Below, one piece after another: positions 18,640 through 27,448 of a stretch of DNA of 64,000 nucleotides. The notes beneath the pieces are model-generated. The model ran no database searches and was not told where the DNA came from. It worked only from the letters and a program-made list of their open reading frames with translations. Both the position numbers and the translations under genes were made by a program. Position 1 is the stretch's first letter. Every line of letters starts with the position of its first letter. Origin of the DNA: Streptomyces himalayensis subsp. himalayensis (GTDB lineage Bacteria > Actinomycetota > Actinomycetes > Streptomycetales > Streptomycetaceae); the NCBI RefSeq assembly GCF_013778455.1, contig NZ_JACEHE010000002.1, forward strand, positions 537,107-601,106. Direction: 5' to 3'.

Positions 18640-19001
18640 TTTTCCACAGGAGTCCGCGCGTGGAAAAGTTATCCACAGCCTGTGTGCAAGATCTGTGGAT
18701 GGCGGAAGAGATCATTCCGAAAGCCGCAACTGAGGCGATGGATTCCCGTCTCAAACCGCCTCTGACCCCACTTTCGGGTGGAAATGGTTCGCCCCAAAGA
18801 GTTGATCAAGTGAAACGGGTGACCGAGGGGTGATGTGTCTGATGCTGGAGGGGCTTGGCGGCCAGGGGCCGATATGTCGACTGTGTCGTATGTATCGCGC
18901 TTCGTTGTCGACTTGTCCCCAGGTCGAGAAGCCAGCCTGTGGATAACTCCTGTGGATGAGGAAAATCTGCAGGTAGGACCGTAGGTGGTACCGGTGGATA
19001 A
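18640..19001. promoter_or_regulatory. Cluster of DnaA-box-like 9-mers between serS and pheA
   Basis: Within 362 bases: TTTTCCACA (18640), TTATCCACA (18669), TGTGGATGG (18694), TTGTCCCCA (18913), TGTGGATAA (18938), TGTGGATGA (18951) and GGTGGATAA (18993). Two match the E. coli-type box exactly and the others are one mismatch from a TT(G/A)TCCACA box. This accounts for most of the 761-base spacer 18413-19173, in which no convincing gene is seen. Confidence 0.6.
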
Positions 19002-19104
19002 CTCATCGGTAGCGGCCGTGGCGCAGAGCGCGAGGAGCCGCCACGGATGGGACGGCCGGATGCCACGGCCGGATGGGACGGCGGACGTGGCCGGACGCGA
19101 CGGC

Positions 19105-19148
19105 GGATGCGAGCTCATGTGATGGCGGATGCGAGCTCACGTGATGGC
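19105..19148. repeat. Two tandem copies of a 22-bp unit
   Basis: GGATGCGAGCTCA(T/C)GTGATGGC occurs twice back to back with one difference, just past the pheA stop, after a run of GGATG(G/C)(G/C)ACGGC-like units (about 19040-19085). Confidence 0.7.
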
Positions 19149-19173
19149 GGATGCCACCGATGCAACCAACCCG

Positions 19174-20109
19174 TCAGAACCGCCCGTCGCGGCAGCGCGT
19201 CAGCCAGTCCGAGGCCTCCGCGAAGTCGCCGTCGGACGTCCCGGGCCGAAGCGCCCGCACGTCCTGGGGCGAGACGTCGGCCTGGGGATAAGAGCCGAGG
19301 AACCGCACCTTCAGGCAGATGCGCTTGAGCCCCATGAGGGCCTCGCCGACCCGTGGGTCCGAGACGTGCCCCTCGGCGTCGATCGCGAAGCAGTAACTTC
19401 CGATGCCCTCGCCGGTCGGACGGGACTGGAGCAGCACCAGGTTGACCCCGCGTACCGCGAACTCCTGGAGCAGTTCCAGCAGTGCACCGGGGTGGTCGTC
19501 GCGCTGCCAGATGACCACCGAGGTCTTGTCCGCGCCGGTCGGGGCAGCGGGCCGGGCGGGTCGGCCGACCAGCACGAAGCGGGTCTGCGCGTTGGCCGCG
19601 TCGTGGATCTCGGTGACCAGCGGCTCCAGGCCGTAGGTCGCCGCCGTGAACTCGCCCGCGAAGGCCGCGTCGTAGCGGCCCTCCTGCACCAGCCGCGCGC
19701 CGTCGGCGTTCGACGCGGACGACTCCCACACGGCGTCCGGAAGATTCGCCGCCAGCCAGTTGCGGACCTGCGTCTGCGCGGCCGGGTGCGCGGTCACCGT
19801 CTTGATGTCGGCCAACTGTGTGCCGGGCCTGACCAGCAGCGCGAAGGTGATCGGAAGCAGCACCTCGCGGTAGATCATCAGCGGCTCGCCCGCGATGAGC
19901 TCGTCGAGGGTCGTGGTGATGCCGCCCTCCACGGAGTTCTCGATCGGCACGAGCGCGGCTGCGGCCTCGCCTGCGCGTACGGCGTCGAGAGCCGCGGACA
20001 CGCTCACCATGGGCACGAGCTCCCGCGTGGCGGCTTCCGGGAGCTTGCGGAGTGCGGCCTCGGTGAAGGTGCCGACCGGGCCGAGGTACGTGTAGCGGGT
20101 GGCGGACAT
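19174..20109 (-). CDS. pheA: Prephenate dehydratase
   Basis: 311 residues. It converts prephenate to phenylpyruvate in phenylalanine synthesis. The catalytic domain (about 1-185) starts YTYLGPVGTFTEAAL, has PIENSVEGG and ends with the catalytic Thr-Arg-Phe motif (QTRFVLV). A C-terminal ACT domain (about 200-280, around DHPGALLELLQEFAVRGVNL) gives phenylalanine feedback control; its ESRP-type motif reads QSRPTGEG here. No chorismate mutase domain is fused, as usual in actinobacteria. Single gene. Confidence 0.96.
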   Translation of the reverse strand: MSATRYTYLGPVGTFTEAALRKLPEAATRELVPMVSVSAALDAVRAGEAAAALVPIENSVEGGITTTLDELIAGEPLMIYREVLLPITFALLVRPGTQLADIKTVTAHPAAQTQVRNWLAANLPDAVWESSASNADGARLVQEGRYDAAFAGEFTAATYGLEPLVTEIHDAANAQTRFVLVGRPARPAAPTGADKTSVVIWQRDDHPGALLELLQEFAVRGVNLVLLQSRPTGEGIGSYCFAIDAEGHVSDPRVGEALMGLKRICLKVRFLGSYPQADVSPQDVRALRPGTSDGDFAEASDWLTRCRDGRF

Positions 20110-20384
20110 ACGGTCACCCTAATGCCCGCCGGCACTGCGGCTTCCTCGTGCCGCCCGGGTACCGGCACTGCCGCGTCCTAGCGCTGCCTGTCCGGGCCAT
20201 TGCGGCTCGCGCGCCGCCTTGTCTCGGTACCGCCGCCGTGCACCGCCGCCGTCCTGGCGGTGCCCCTGCCTGGGCCACTGCGGCTGGCTCGCGCCGACCC
20301 TGTCTCGGCACGTCCGGGTCCTGGCGCCGGTCCTGCCCCGGCGATTGCCGCTCGCGCGCGCCGTCCCCATCCCGGCACGTCCGC

Positions 20385-20477
20385 GTCCTCGTGCAGCTCC
20401 GGTCTCGGCACCGCGGCGTCCTCGTGCAGCTCAGTCTCGGCACCGCGGCGTCTCGTACAGCTCCGGTCTCCGCACCG
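20385..20477. repeat. Degenerate ~32-bp tandem repeats in the pheA-dtpA spacer
   Basis: Three copies of a unit containing CCTCGTGCAGCTC and TCTCGGCACCGCGGC, decaying outward into looser GC-rich variants from about 20160 to 20520. The whole 566-base spacer 20110-20675 is low-complexity and I see no gene in it; it separates two minus-strand units. Confidence 0.6.
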
Positions 20478-20675
20478 CCTCCGTCCCCGCCCGCTCACGC
20501 CTCTAGGCGTCTCCCCCGGAGCTTCCCCGGAGCCGCTCTCTCCCCGGGCTGCCGGTGTTTCAGCGGCCACCGCCGATCGCGGGGACCGCCCATGCCCCCA
20601 GGGCGTCTCCACCGGAGCCGCGCTGTCCCCGGCCGCTGGCCTCCGGAGCGGCGCGGTCGCTCTCTTGGGGACGGC

Positions 20676-21923
20676 TCACGCCTCCAGCAGCCGCTGCCCC
20701 ACGTACTCGCCCTTGGCCGCGCCGCCCGGCACGGCGAAGAGGCCGCTCGACTCGTGGCGGATGAACCGCGACAGGGCGTCGCCGCGGTCGAGTTTGCGCT
20801 GCACGGGTACGAAGCCGCGCAGCGGGTCCGCCTGCCAGCAGATGAAGAGCAGGCCCGCGTCCGGTACCCCGTCCGCGTTGAAGCCGTCGTGGAAGGAGAA
20901 CGGCCGGCGCAGCATCGCGGCCCCGCCGTTCTGGTCGGGCCGGGTGATGCGGGCGTGCGCATTGATCGGGATGACGAGATTGCCGTCGGCGTCGGCCTGC
21001 TCGAGTTTCGGTTCGGTCGCCTCCGTGCCGCCGGTGAGGGGCGCACCGTCGGACTTGCGCCGCCCTATGACGTTCTCCTGATCCTTGACGGAGAGCTTCT
21101 CCCAGTCGTCGAGGAGCATCCTGATGCGGCGTACGACGGCGTAGGAGCCGCCGGCCATCCAGGACGGATCGCCGGAAGCGGGCACGAAGATGCGCTGGTC
21201 GAAGTCGTCATCCGTCGGCTTCGGGTTGTTGGTGCCGTCGATCTGGCCCATCAGATTGCGGGCCGTCATGGGGCGGGCGGTCGCGCCGGGCGAGCGGTTG
21301 AAGCCGTTCATCTGCCAGCGGACGCGTGCGACGCCGGCGGCCTCCTTCTGCACGGCGCGCAGTGCATGAAAGGCGACCAGTGCGTCGTTCGCGCCGATCT
21401 GCACCCATAGATCGCCGTTGCTGCGCGCCTTGTCGAGACGGTCCGAGGAGAAGTCCGGCAGCGGATCGAGGGCCACCGGGCGCTGCTTCTCCAGGCCGGT
21501 ACGGGAGAAGAGGCTGTAGCCGAAGCCGAAGGTGACGGTCAGAGACGAGGGCCCGGCATCGCGTGCGACGTCGGTGTCATTGCTTCCGGCGGCCTCGCCC
21601 GCCATCAGCCGCTCAGCAGTCGCCGACCAGCGGCGCAGCAGTGCGGCCGCCTCCTTGCGGCCCGCACTCGCCACCAGGTCGAACGCGATGAGATGACCGT
21701 GGGCCTGCATCGGCGTCGTGACGCCTGGCTGACGTTTCCCGTGAAACATCACCTCCTCCGCGCCGAGGGAGGTGAGAGACGCAGCGGCCGTGCCGCTCGA
21801 GCCCTCATGGGAACCGGAGGACGCGGCGGCGTACCCCGCGGCACCGCCCGCCGCGCCCAGGGCAAGCCCGGTGGCGCCGGCCGTGCCGAGGAGCCGTCGA
21901 CGGGAAATGGACTGGTCAGGCAT
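20676..21923 (-). CDS. dtpA: Tat-exported DyP-type heme peroxidase (DtpA)
   Basis: 415 residues. The twin-arginine signal SRRRLLGTAGATGLALGAAGG fits Tat export as a folded heme protein. The DyP core has the distal Asp motif MGQIDGTNNP, the proximal heme His in NAHARITRP, and LLFICWQADPLRGFVPVQ near the C-terminus. In Streptomyces DtpA is known as a Tat substrate needed for maturation of the copper radical oxidase GlxA. The ATG at 21923 lies five bases after the CopCD stop, so the genes are co-translated; an upstream in-frame start would lie inside copCD. It closes the copper operon. Confidence 0.93.
   Translation of the reverse strand: MPDQSISRRRLLGTAGATGLALGAAGGAAGYAAASSGSHEGSSGTAAASLTSLGAEEVMFHGKRQPGVTTPMQAHGHLIAFDLVASAGRKEAAALLRRWSATAERLMAGEAAGSNDTDVARDAGPSSLTVTFGFGYSLFSRTGLEKQRPVALDPLPDFSSDRLDKARSNGDLWVQIGANDALVAFHALRAVQKEAAGVARVRWQMNGFNRSPGATARPMTARNLMGQIDGTNNPKPTDDDFDQRIFVPASGDPSWMAGGSYAVVRRIRMLLDDWEKLSVKDQENVIGRRKSDGAPLTGGTEATEPKLEQADADGNLVIPINAHARITRPDQNGGAAMLRRPFSFHDGFNADGVPDAGLLFICWQADPLRGFVPVQRKLDRGDALSRFIRHESSGLFAVPGGAAKGEYVGQRLLEA
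21734..21747. promoter_or_regulatory. parS-like site, one mismatch
   Basis: GTTTCCCGTGAAAC differs from the parS consensus GTTTCACGTGAAAC only at position 6. It lies inside dtpA coding sequence. Streptomyces parS sets include single-mismatch sites. Confidence 0.6.
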
Positions 21924-21928
21924 GGTGT

Positions 21929-24049
21929 TCAGCCGATCTTCACGTTCTTGTTGACGGTCACCTGGTCGATGTCCGAGGTACGCACGGTCACGGCGACCTT
22001 CCAGTCGCCTGCCATCGGGATCTGCACCCCGCTCGCGCTCCAATGCCCCGTGACGATGTGGTCGGGGACGACGGACAGCGGTCCGATGTCCTTGGACGTG
22101 AGCGTGAAGGAGACCTTCACCTCGGGAATGTCGAAGGGCCGGCCGTTAGGGCGCTTCACATAGAGATGCATCTCGTTGCTGCCGGTCCGGCCCGGCGCCA
22201 GATCGAGCGACACGGTGCCTTTGCCGTCCTGACCGCCCGTGTCGAACGGAATGTCCAGGGTGACGGGACCGCTCAACTCGGATGCGGCGGTGGTGGCACG
22301 GGCGGCCTGCTCTTCCGTACGGCCCGGCTCGGTGGACGTCAGCACCGTGGTGACGGCGAGCAGGACCACGGCGACGCCGGCTTCGGCGAACACGGAGCGG
22401 CGCAGGCCCGAGCGGTGCGGATCGGCGTCCCGGACGCGCTTCTTGCGGGCGGTGGCTATGGCGGCCCGCTGGCGGGCGAGTTGGGCGACGCGTGTGGCGT
22501 CGCGGCCTGCCGTTTCCACATGCTCGGCATGCGCGGCATCCGCTGCATGCGCCGCCTCCCCGGCATGCGCCGCATCCGCTGCATGCGCCGCCTCCCCGGC
22601 ATGCGCCGCATCCGTGGCATGCGCCGCCTCCTCGGCATGCTCCGCGTCCGCGCCCTCGGTGTTCGCGTCCTCGGCGTCCGCGCCTCGTGCGTCCGTGAGC
22701 TGAGTGGTCCAGCGGCGAGAGATCCAGGCGATGCCCACCAGCACCGCGACCAGCCCGATCTTCACGAGCAGCAGCTGCCCGTACGCCGTACCGGTGAGCG
22801 CCGACCAGGAGCCGACCTGGCGCCAGGCCTGGTAGAGGCCGGTCGCCGCCAGCAGGCTGACGCTGCCGAGTGCGATCCGCGAGAAGCGGCGTACCGCGGA
22901 GGCCTCGATCGACGGCGCGCGGTACAGCGACACCAGCAGCGTCGTCAGACCGCCGAGCCAGGCCGCGACCGCCAGCAGATGCAGCACGTCGAGGGGCATC
23001 GCGAGCCCTGCCTGGATACCGGTCGAGGCGTGCTCGGCCATGGCCCACGTGGCAGCGAGGCCCGCCGCGACGACGGCGCCGCCGACGGCGAGGCCGAAAG
23101 CGAGGTCGCTTTTCTGACTGTCGGTCGCACGACCGTCGGTCTCGCTTTGACGGTTGGTCTCGCTTTGACGGTCGTAGCCGCCTTGCCCGGCCGCATCGCC
23201 GTCACTGGTGGCGCCGACCCGACCGGCCCCATCGCCCTCGTCGCTCGCCTCGCCCCCGTGGTCCCCCTCATGCCTGACGTACGCCCCGAACAGCACCGCG
23301 ATGAACAGAGCGGCCGCGGCGAGCAACAGCAGGCGGGAGCTGAGTGCCGCGCCCGTCTTCGTCTGCAGCACCGTGCCGAGCTGCCCGAGGTCGAAGACGT
23401 CGGCGAGCTTTCCGGACCCGGTGTACGCGCCGCGCATGAGCAGCATTGCCAGGGTGGCCGCGGTCAGCGCGACCCAGCCGGAGACCACGACCCGCTGCAC
23501 CGCCCGTACTCCGGCGCCGCGCGGCCAGCAGGCCAGTACGAAAGCGGCTCCGCCGACCATGACGATGAACCCGGCGTACGACACATAGCGTGCGACGCCG
23601 TAGAGCCCGCCCAGGACACCGCCGCCGGCCGTCTCGTCCCCCAGCGCGACCGAGGTCTTCGACGGCGCGCCCACGGAGAACGTGAAGGCGCCGGACACGG
23701 GGTGGCTGTCGGCCGACACCACCTGGTAGGCGACGGTGAAGGTGCCGTCGGGCAGGCCCGAGTGCAGCTTCACGCTGTAGACGTCCTCACCGAGGTCCTC
23801 CGGCTTGCCGGTGTCGACACGCTTGCCGGCCGGGTCGAGCACCCGGATCGAGCCGTCCGACAACGCCACGTCCTCCGAGAACGTGAGCGACACCTGCTTC
23901 GGCGCCGTCTCGACCACTGCCCCCTGCTTCGGGTCGCTCCCGAGCAGCGCGGCATGCGCGGAGGCGGGCGCGGCACCGGCGAGGAGCGCGCCCGTCACGG
24001 CGAGCAGCAGCATCAGAAGATGCCCGACGCGGGGAGCGATGGCCCTCAT
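21929..24049 (-). CDS. CopC-CopD fusion copper resistance/transport protein with a His-rich insert
   Basis: 706 residues. A signal peptide precedes a CopC-like domain (about 32-130): mature start HAALLGSDPKQGAVVETAPK and the copper-site segment QVVSADSHPVSGAFTF. A CopD-like membrane domain with about eight segments follows (150-480). Next comes a low-complexity insert (about 460-525) of AAHAGEAAHAAD repeats, another membrane segment, and a C-terminal extracytoplasmic immunoglobulin-like domain. It probably imports or handles copper at the membrane. ATG 24049 has GGAGAG upstream. Its place between ecuC and dtpA matches the known Streptomyces copper-trafficking operon. Confidence 0.92.
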   Translation of the reverse strand: MRAIAPRVGHLLMLLLAVTGALLAGAAPASAHAALLGSDPKQGAVVETAPKQVSLTFSEDVALSDGSIRVLDPAGKRVDTGKPEDLGEDVYSVKLHSGLPDGTFTVAYQVVSADSHPVSGAFTFSVGAPSKTSVALGDETAGGGVLGGLYGVARYVSYAGFIVMVGGAAFVLACWPRGAGVRAVQRVVVSGWVALTAATLAMLLMRGAYTGSGKLADVFDLGQLGTVLQTKTGAALSSRLLLLAAAALFIAVLFGAYVRHEGDHGGEASDEGDGAGRVGATSDGDAAGQGGYDRQSETNRQSETDGRATDSQKSDLAFGLAVGGAVVAAGLAATWAMAEHASTGIQAGLAMPLDVLHLLAVAAWLGGLTTLLVSLYRAPSIEASAVRRFSRIALGSVSLLAATGLYQAWRQVGSWSALTGTAYGQLLLVKIGLVAVLVGIAWISRRWTTQLTDARGADAEDANTEGADAEHAEEAAHATDAAHAGEAAHAADAAHAGEAAHAADAAHAEHVETAGRDATRVAQLARQRAAIATARKKRVRDADPHRSGLRRSVFAEAGVAVVLLAVTTVLTSTEPGRTEEQAARATTAASELSGPVTLDIPFDTGGQDGKGTVSLDLAPGRTGSNEMHLYVKRPNGRPFDIPEVKVSFTLTSKDIGPLSVVPDHIVTGHWSASGVQIPMAGDWKVAVTVRTSDIDQVTVNKNVKIG
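22527..22640 (-). repeat. 18/36-bp in-frame tandem repeats encoding AAHAGEAAHAAD units
   Basis: An 18-bp unit centred on GCATGCGCCGC repeats about six times in a 36-bp higher-order pattern inside copCD. It encodes 12-residue units with two His each. Unit number is likely to vary between strains through slippage. Confidence 0.75.
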
Positions 24050-24075
24050 GAACTCTCCGTCCCTCTGACTGCGTC

Positions 24076-24654
24076 TCAGTGATGGCTTGACGGGTTGTAC
24101 GTGGCGTCCTTCACCGGCAGCTCAACCGTGACCGTGCCCGACTTGGCGAAGTGCAGCTCAACGGACACCTTCTCGCCCAGCTTCGGCCTGTGCGTGAGCT
24201 TGTCGAACATGACGTGGTTGCCGCCCCGCGCGAAGTCGAGGCTGCCGCCTGCGGGTACGCCGAAGGACTTCTGCTCCTTCATCGCCCCGCCCTCGGAGGT
24301 GTGGAGGGTGACATCGGCGGCTATGTCGCTGCTCACGGAGGTGAGCTCGTCAGCGCCGCCCGAGTTGGTGACGGTGAAGTACCCCGCCGCCATGTCGGCC
24401 GTCGGCGGAACCGGCATATAGGCCCCGCTCACCTTCAGATCGGGCTTCTTCGCGGCCGCGGCCGCGGCTGTGGTCGCCTGCGCCGAGCCGTCGCCGGAGC
24501 CGCAGCCGGTGAGCACGAGCCCGGCGGCGACGACCAGCGCACCGCCGGTCACGAGTCCCCTCGCGCCGCGGCCGTTGCCGCCACCGCCACCGCCACCGCC
24601 GACGACGCCGACCCCGGTCCCGGTCCTCGTGCGAGTGCGGAACCGGCGCCTCAC
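24076..24654 (-). CDS. ecuC: PCu(A)C-type extracytoplasmic copper chaperone (ECuC-like lipoprotein)
   Basis: 192 residues. A basic N-terminus with a poly-Gly stretch is followed by a hydrophobic segment with the lipobox LTGC, so it is probably a lipoprotein. The PCu(A)C domain has the Cu(I) site: His in VTLHTSEGGAMKEQ with the first Met, then GGNHVMF with the second His and Met. It passes copper to Sco and oxidases outside the cell. The GTG at 24654 overlaps the sco stop as GTGA with GGGGAG upstream, which decides the start. It ends 26 bases before copCD. Confidence 0.92.
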   Translation of the reverse strand: MRRRFRTRTRTGTGVGVVGGGGGGGGNGRGARGLVTGGALVVAAGLVLTGCGSGDGSAQATTAAAAAAKKPDLKVSGAYMPVPPTADMAAGYFTVTNSGGADELTSVSSDIAADVTLHTSEGGAMKEQKSFGVPAGGSLDFARGGNHVMFDKLTHRPKLGEKVSVELHFAKSGTVTVELPVKDATYNPSSHH

Positions 24655-25307
24655 GGCGTCTCCCCCTTGATCAGCTTCGGCAGGTCCTTCGTGTAGTCGT
24701 CGACCGTGGCGTCCTCGCCGTACAGGACATAGCCCGCGTCGGTCTTCGGGGAGAAGGCGACGACCTGGGTGCCGTGCATCGAGACGACCTTGCCGTTCTT
24801 GTCCTTGGTCGGCGGCTCGATGGAGATGCCGAGCTGCCGGGCGCCGGCCTGGATGGTGGAGAAGTCCCCGGTCAGGCCGATGAAGTCGGTGTCCTGTGCC
24901 TTGAGCCAGCCGGCGAGCGCGGACGGGGTGTCCCGCTCCGGATCGGTCGTGACGAAGACGACGCGCAGCTCGTCCTGCTCGGCCTTGGGCAGCTGCTTCT
25001 TGGCGACCGCGATGTTGCTCATGGTCAGCGGGCAGACGTCGGGGCAGTGGGTGTAGCCGAAGTAGATCAGCGTCGGCCGGCCCTTGGTCTGCTCGACCAG
25101 GTCGTACTTCTTCCCGTGGGTGTCGGTGAGGACCAGGTCCGGCTTGGTGAACGGCTTGTCCAGCACGGTCGCGGCCTTGTCCGAACTGCCCGACTCCACG
25201 GAGACCTCGGCGACGGGCTTCTTGGCGTCGTCGCCGCTGCCGCACGCGGACAGGGTCAGCGTTGCGGCGGTCAGCACGGCGGCGGCGAGGAGAGTGTTCT
25301 TGCGCAT
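24651..25307 (-). CDS. sco: SCO1/SenC-type copper chaperone lipoprotein
   Basis: 218 residues. The signal with lipobox LSAC anchors it outside the membrane. The thioredoxin-like SCO domain has GRPTLIYFGYTHCPDVCP with the copper-binding CxxxC, VVFVTTDPERDTP, and the third ligand His in SMHGTQVVAF. It delivers copper to the CuA site of cytochrome oxidase and, in Streptomyces, to GlxA. A long hairpin lies 27 bases upstream of its start, so it may be transcribed partly on its own. Coupled to ecuC downstream by a 4-base overlap. Confidence 0.95.
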   Translation of the reverse strand: MRKNTLLAAAVLTAATLTLSACGSGDDAKKPVAEVSVESGSSDKAATVLDKPFTKPDLVLTDTHGKKYDLVEQTKGRPTLIYFGYTHCPDVCPLTMSNIAVAKKQLPKAEQDELRVVFVTTDPERDTPSALAGWLKAQDTDFIGLTGDFSTIQAGARQLGISIEPPTKDKNGKVVSMHGTQVVAFSPKTDAGYVLYGEDATVDDYTKDLPKLIKGETP

Positions 25308-25333
25308 AGGAAAATGTCCCAGATGTGAGGTGG

Positions 25334-25386
25334 CCGGTGGGCGCCGGGGTCGTCCGCAGTCGTCGGTACGACCCCGTGCCCACCGG
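25334..25386 (-). terminator. Long hairpin between ycnI and sco
   Basis: CCGGTGGGC-CGGGGTCGT pairs with ACGACCCCG-GCCCACCGG around a 14-base loop, about 19 bp with one internal mismatch. It could terminate or attenuate ycnI transcription before sco. Confidence 0.6.
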
Positions 25387-25459
25387 AAGGTGGCTCAGCT
25401 GCCCGGCCGCTCGTCATGCGCTCGGCATGCGGTCGGCATGTGCAGCTGCCGGCCGGTGA

Positions 25460-26254
25460 TCAGTTGCTGGTACGCCGGCGTCCGGCCAGCACACCGAACG
25501 CCACGCCGGCCGCACCCACGGCGATGCCGACGATGCCGAGGACGCGTGCGGTGGTGTCGCTGGAGTCGGCGGAGGCCGCCGCGGTCCCGGTGGCGCCCGA
25601 GGACGACTCGGACTTGGCGTTGTCCGAGGCGGCCGTGTCGTCCGAACCGCTTCCGTGGTGGTCGTCGGTGGCTGCCGACAGCTCGAGCACGGGCGCCGGG
25701 TTCTCCGGCTCCTCGTCGCCCTCCTGCACCTCGATCCAGCGCACGACCTCCTTGTTGGAGTACGTCTGGAGCGCCTTGAAGACGAGCTCGTCGGTGTCCT
25801 CGGGCAGCTGGCCGACGGAGAGCGGGAACTTCTGGAAGTAGCCCGGCTCGATGCCCTTGCCGTCGGCGGTCCAGGTGACCTTGGAGACGGCCTCGGTGAT
25901 CTTCTCGCCGTGCAGCTCGAGCGGCTTGTCGAGCTTGGACTTGGTGACCTCCACCTTCCAGCCGTCGACGGGCTGGGGCATCACGGAGGCGAGCGGGTGG
26001 TCCGTCGGGAAGCTCACCTCGAGCTTGGTCGTCGAGGCGTTGTCGCGTTCGTTCGGCACCTTGAAATCGATGACGGCGTACCCGCCCTTGGCGGCCTCGC
26101 CCTCCGGCTGCACGCTGACGTGCGCGAAGGCCGGGGCGGAGAGCAGCAGCACGGCGGAACCGGCGGCGGCGCCGACGACGGACAGACGGGAAGCCTTCAG
26201 CCGCGCCGGTGCCTTCAGGGACGGCATGGACTGCTTGGGTGTGAGGGACTTCAT
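25460..26254 (-). CDS. ycnI: YcnI-type (DUF1775) copper-binding membrane-anchored protein
   Basis: 264 residues. A signal peptide ends with APAFA; the mature N-terminus AHVSVQPEGEAAKGG places His at position 1 as in YcnI proteins, where it binds copper with an acidic residue and Trp. The DUF1775 domain spans about 45-200, then a Ser/Asp/Ala-rich linker, one membrane helix and an RRR stop-transfer. ATG 26254 has GGAGAG upstream; the ATG at 26344 has no such site. Part of the copper operon, 205 bases before sco. Confidence 0.92.
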   Translation of the reverse strand: MKSLTPKQSMPSLKAPARLKASRLSVVGAAAGSAVLLLSAPAFAHVSVQPEGEAAKGGYAVIDFKVPNERDNASTTKLEVSFPTDHPLASVMPQPVDGWKVEVTKSKLDKPLELHGEKITEAVSKVTWTADGKGIEPGYFQKFPLSVGQLPEDTDELVFKALQTYSNKEVVRWIEVQEGDEEPENPAPVLELSAATDDHHGSGSDDTAASDNAKSESSSGATGTAAASADSSDTTARVLGIVGIAVGAAGVAFGVLAGRRRTSN

Positions 26255-26374
26255 GGAAGAGGACTCTCCACTCTCAGCGGTGGTTCGACGGTGAGGAGGA
26301 CAGCGCGCCCGATGGGCACGCACGCGTGCCGCACGGCACCTCATCCGACTCCGACGAGTGGACTGGTGCGCGCG

Positions 26375-27214
26375 TCAGGCAGCGAGAAGGAACGCGGCCG
26401 TGGAGGGCGGCCCGCGCCTGATCACCGTGTGCTGAAGTGCGGAGATACGCGGCTTCGCGGGCAGAAGCAGCGCGGTACGCGGGGCACGCGGACCCGCGTC
26501 GGGTGCTGCCCGCAGCCCGGCGAGCAGGGCCCGTACGAGTGCGAATGCGCGGCGCAGCGACCGTACGCGCGACACCTCTGCGACTCCGTGCGCCGACAGC
26601 CGCAGCAGGTGCCCCAGTGCGATGTCGCCGCGGCGCAGCAGCCAGCCCGCGGCGACGGCCGCGAGCACGTGCCCGAGGAGCATGGGCAGGGACGGCAGCA
26701 GCGCGGACGCAGAGCCGGTGGGCGTGGACGCTGCTGCCGAGTGGTGGTGCAGGGAGTGCGCCGGTTCGAGGCCCGCGCTCGACAGGATCTGCTGGGCCTG
26801 GGCCGGGCTGATCGCCGCCACCCCGGCGCCGCACACCAGTCGCGCGGCCCGCTCCACCAGGGCGGAATCGCTGACTGCCGACGCTGACACCGCGCTCGCC
26901 GACGACGCGCCGACGACGCCCACGGCGGCCTCCGTACCGCCCTGCGCGAAACCGAACAGCGTGTGCAGCGCGGTCTGGCCCACGGCCAGCACCGCGGCGA
27001 TACCGGGCAGTGCGCGCTCGCGCCCGGTGAACGGCACCGCGACGGCGAAGACGGAGAGGAACGCCACCCCGAGCGCCCACAGCGGGAGCACCTCGCAGGA
27101 GGCGAGCGCATGCCCCGCCGCGGACAACGCGACACAGACCGCGGTGAACACCGCGGCCCTGAGGATCCGGAGATCGACTCCGTCGCGCGCCCTGCGCTGG
27201 TCGGGGGCAGTCAT
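26375..27214 (-). CDS. Integral membrane protein of the copper operon, function unknown
   Basis: 279 residues with about four hydrophobic segments (near 18-38, 44-63, 67-90 and 160-185), Cys41 in ASCEVLPLW, and an SLHHHSAA patch. I do not recognise a named family. First gene of the minus-strand set leading to ycnI, sco, ecuC, copCD and dtpA, so a role in copper handling is inferred from position only. Confidence 0.75.
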   Translation of the reverse strand: MTAPDQRRARDGVDLRILRAAVFTAVCVALSAAGHALASCEVLPLWALGVAFLSVFAVAVPFTGRERALPGIAAVLAVGQTALHTLFGFAQGGTEAAVGVVGASSASAVSASAVSDSALVERAARLVCGAGVAAISPAQAQQILSSAGLEPAHSLHHHSAAASTPTGSASALLPSLPMLLGHVLAAVAAGWLLRRGDIALGHLLRLSAHGVAEVSRVRSLRRAFALVRALLAGLRAAPDAGPRAPRTALLLPAKPRISALQHTVIRRGPPSTAAFLLAA

Positions 27215-27448
27215 GGCCGAGCCATCATCGCACTGGCCCTGACCGCTCCGTACGGCAGGTCCACAAGGTCACGGCACACCCGGAAGATCACGATATGAAA
27301 CGAAGCGCCCGTTGCGTCGATGGCCATACACCTACTCGCTCAACCTACGCATCGGCCGTCTGAGCGGCATTGCGTCAACCCTGTGCTTACTTCTTGCGCT
27401 TGTGGCAATACGTATCGGTATGTCGAGCCGCAGCCAGGAGGCTGGAGC

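Noticed and set aside
20114..20612. Minus-strand frames in the pheA-dtpA spacer with repeating CTRTRTCRD-type translation
   Set aside because: A by-product of the degenerate DNA tandem repeats; no ribosome binding site or family.
22527..22640. CRISPR-like array
   Set aside because: The repeats are contiguous in-frame coding units without spacers. No CRISPR array was seen anywhere in the window.
24655..25383. Apparent N-terminal extension of ecuC through the sco gene
   Set aside because: The extension is out of frame with sco and Arg/Gly-rich; the GTGA overlap at 24651-24654 with GGGGAG marks the real start.
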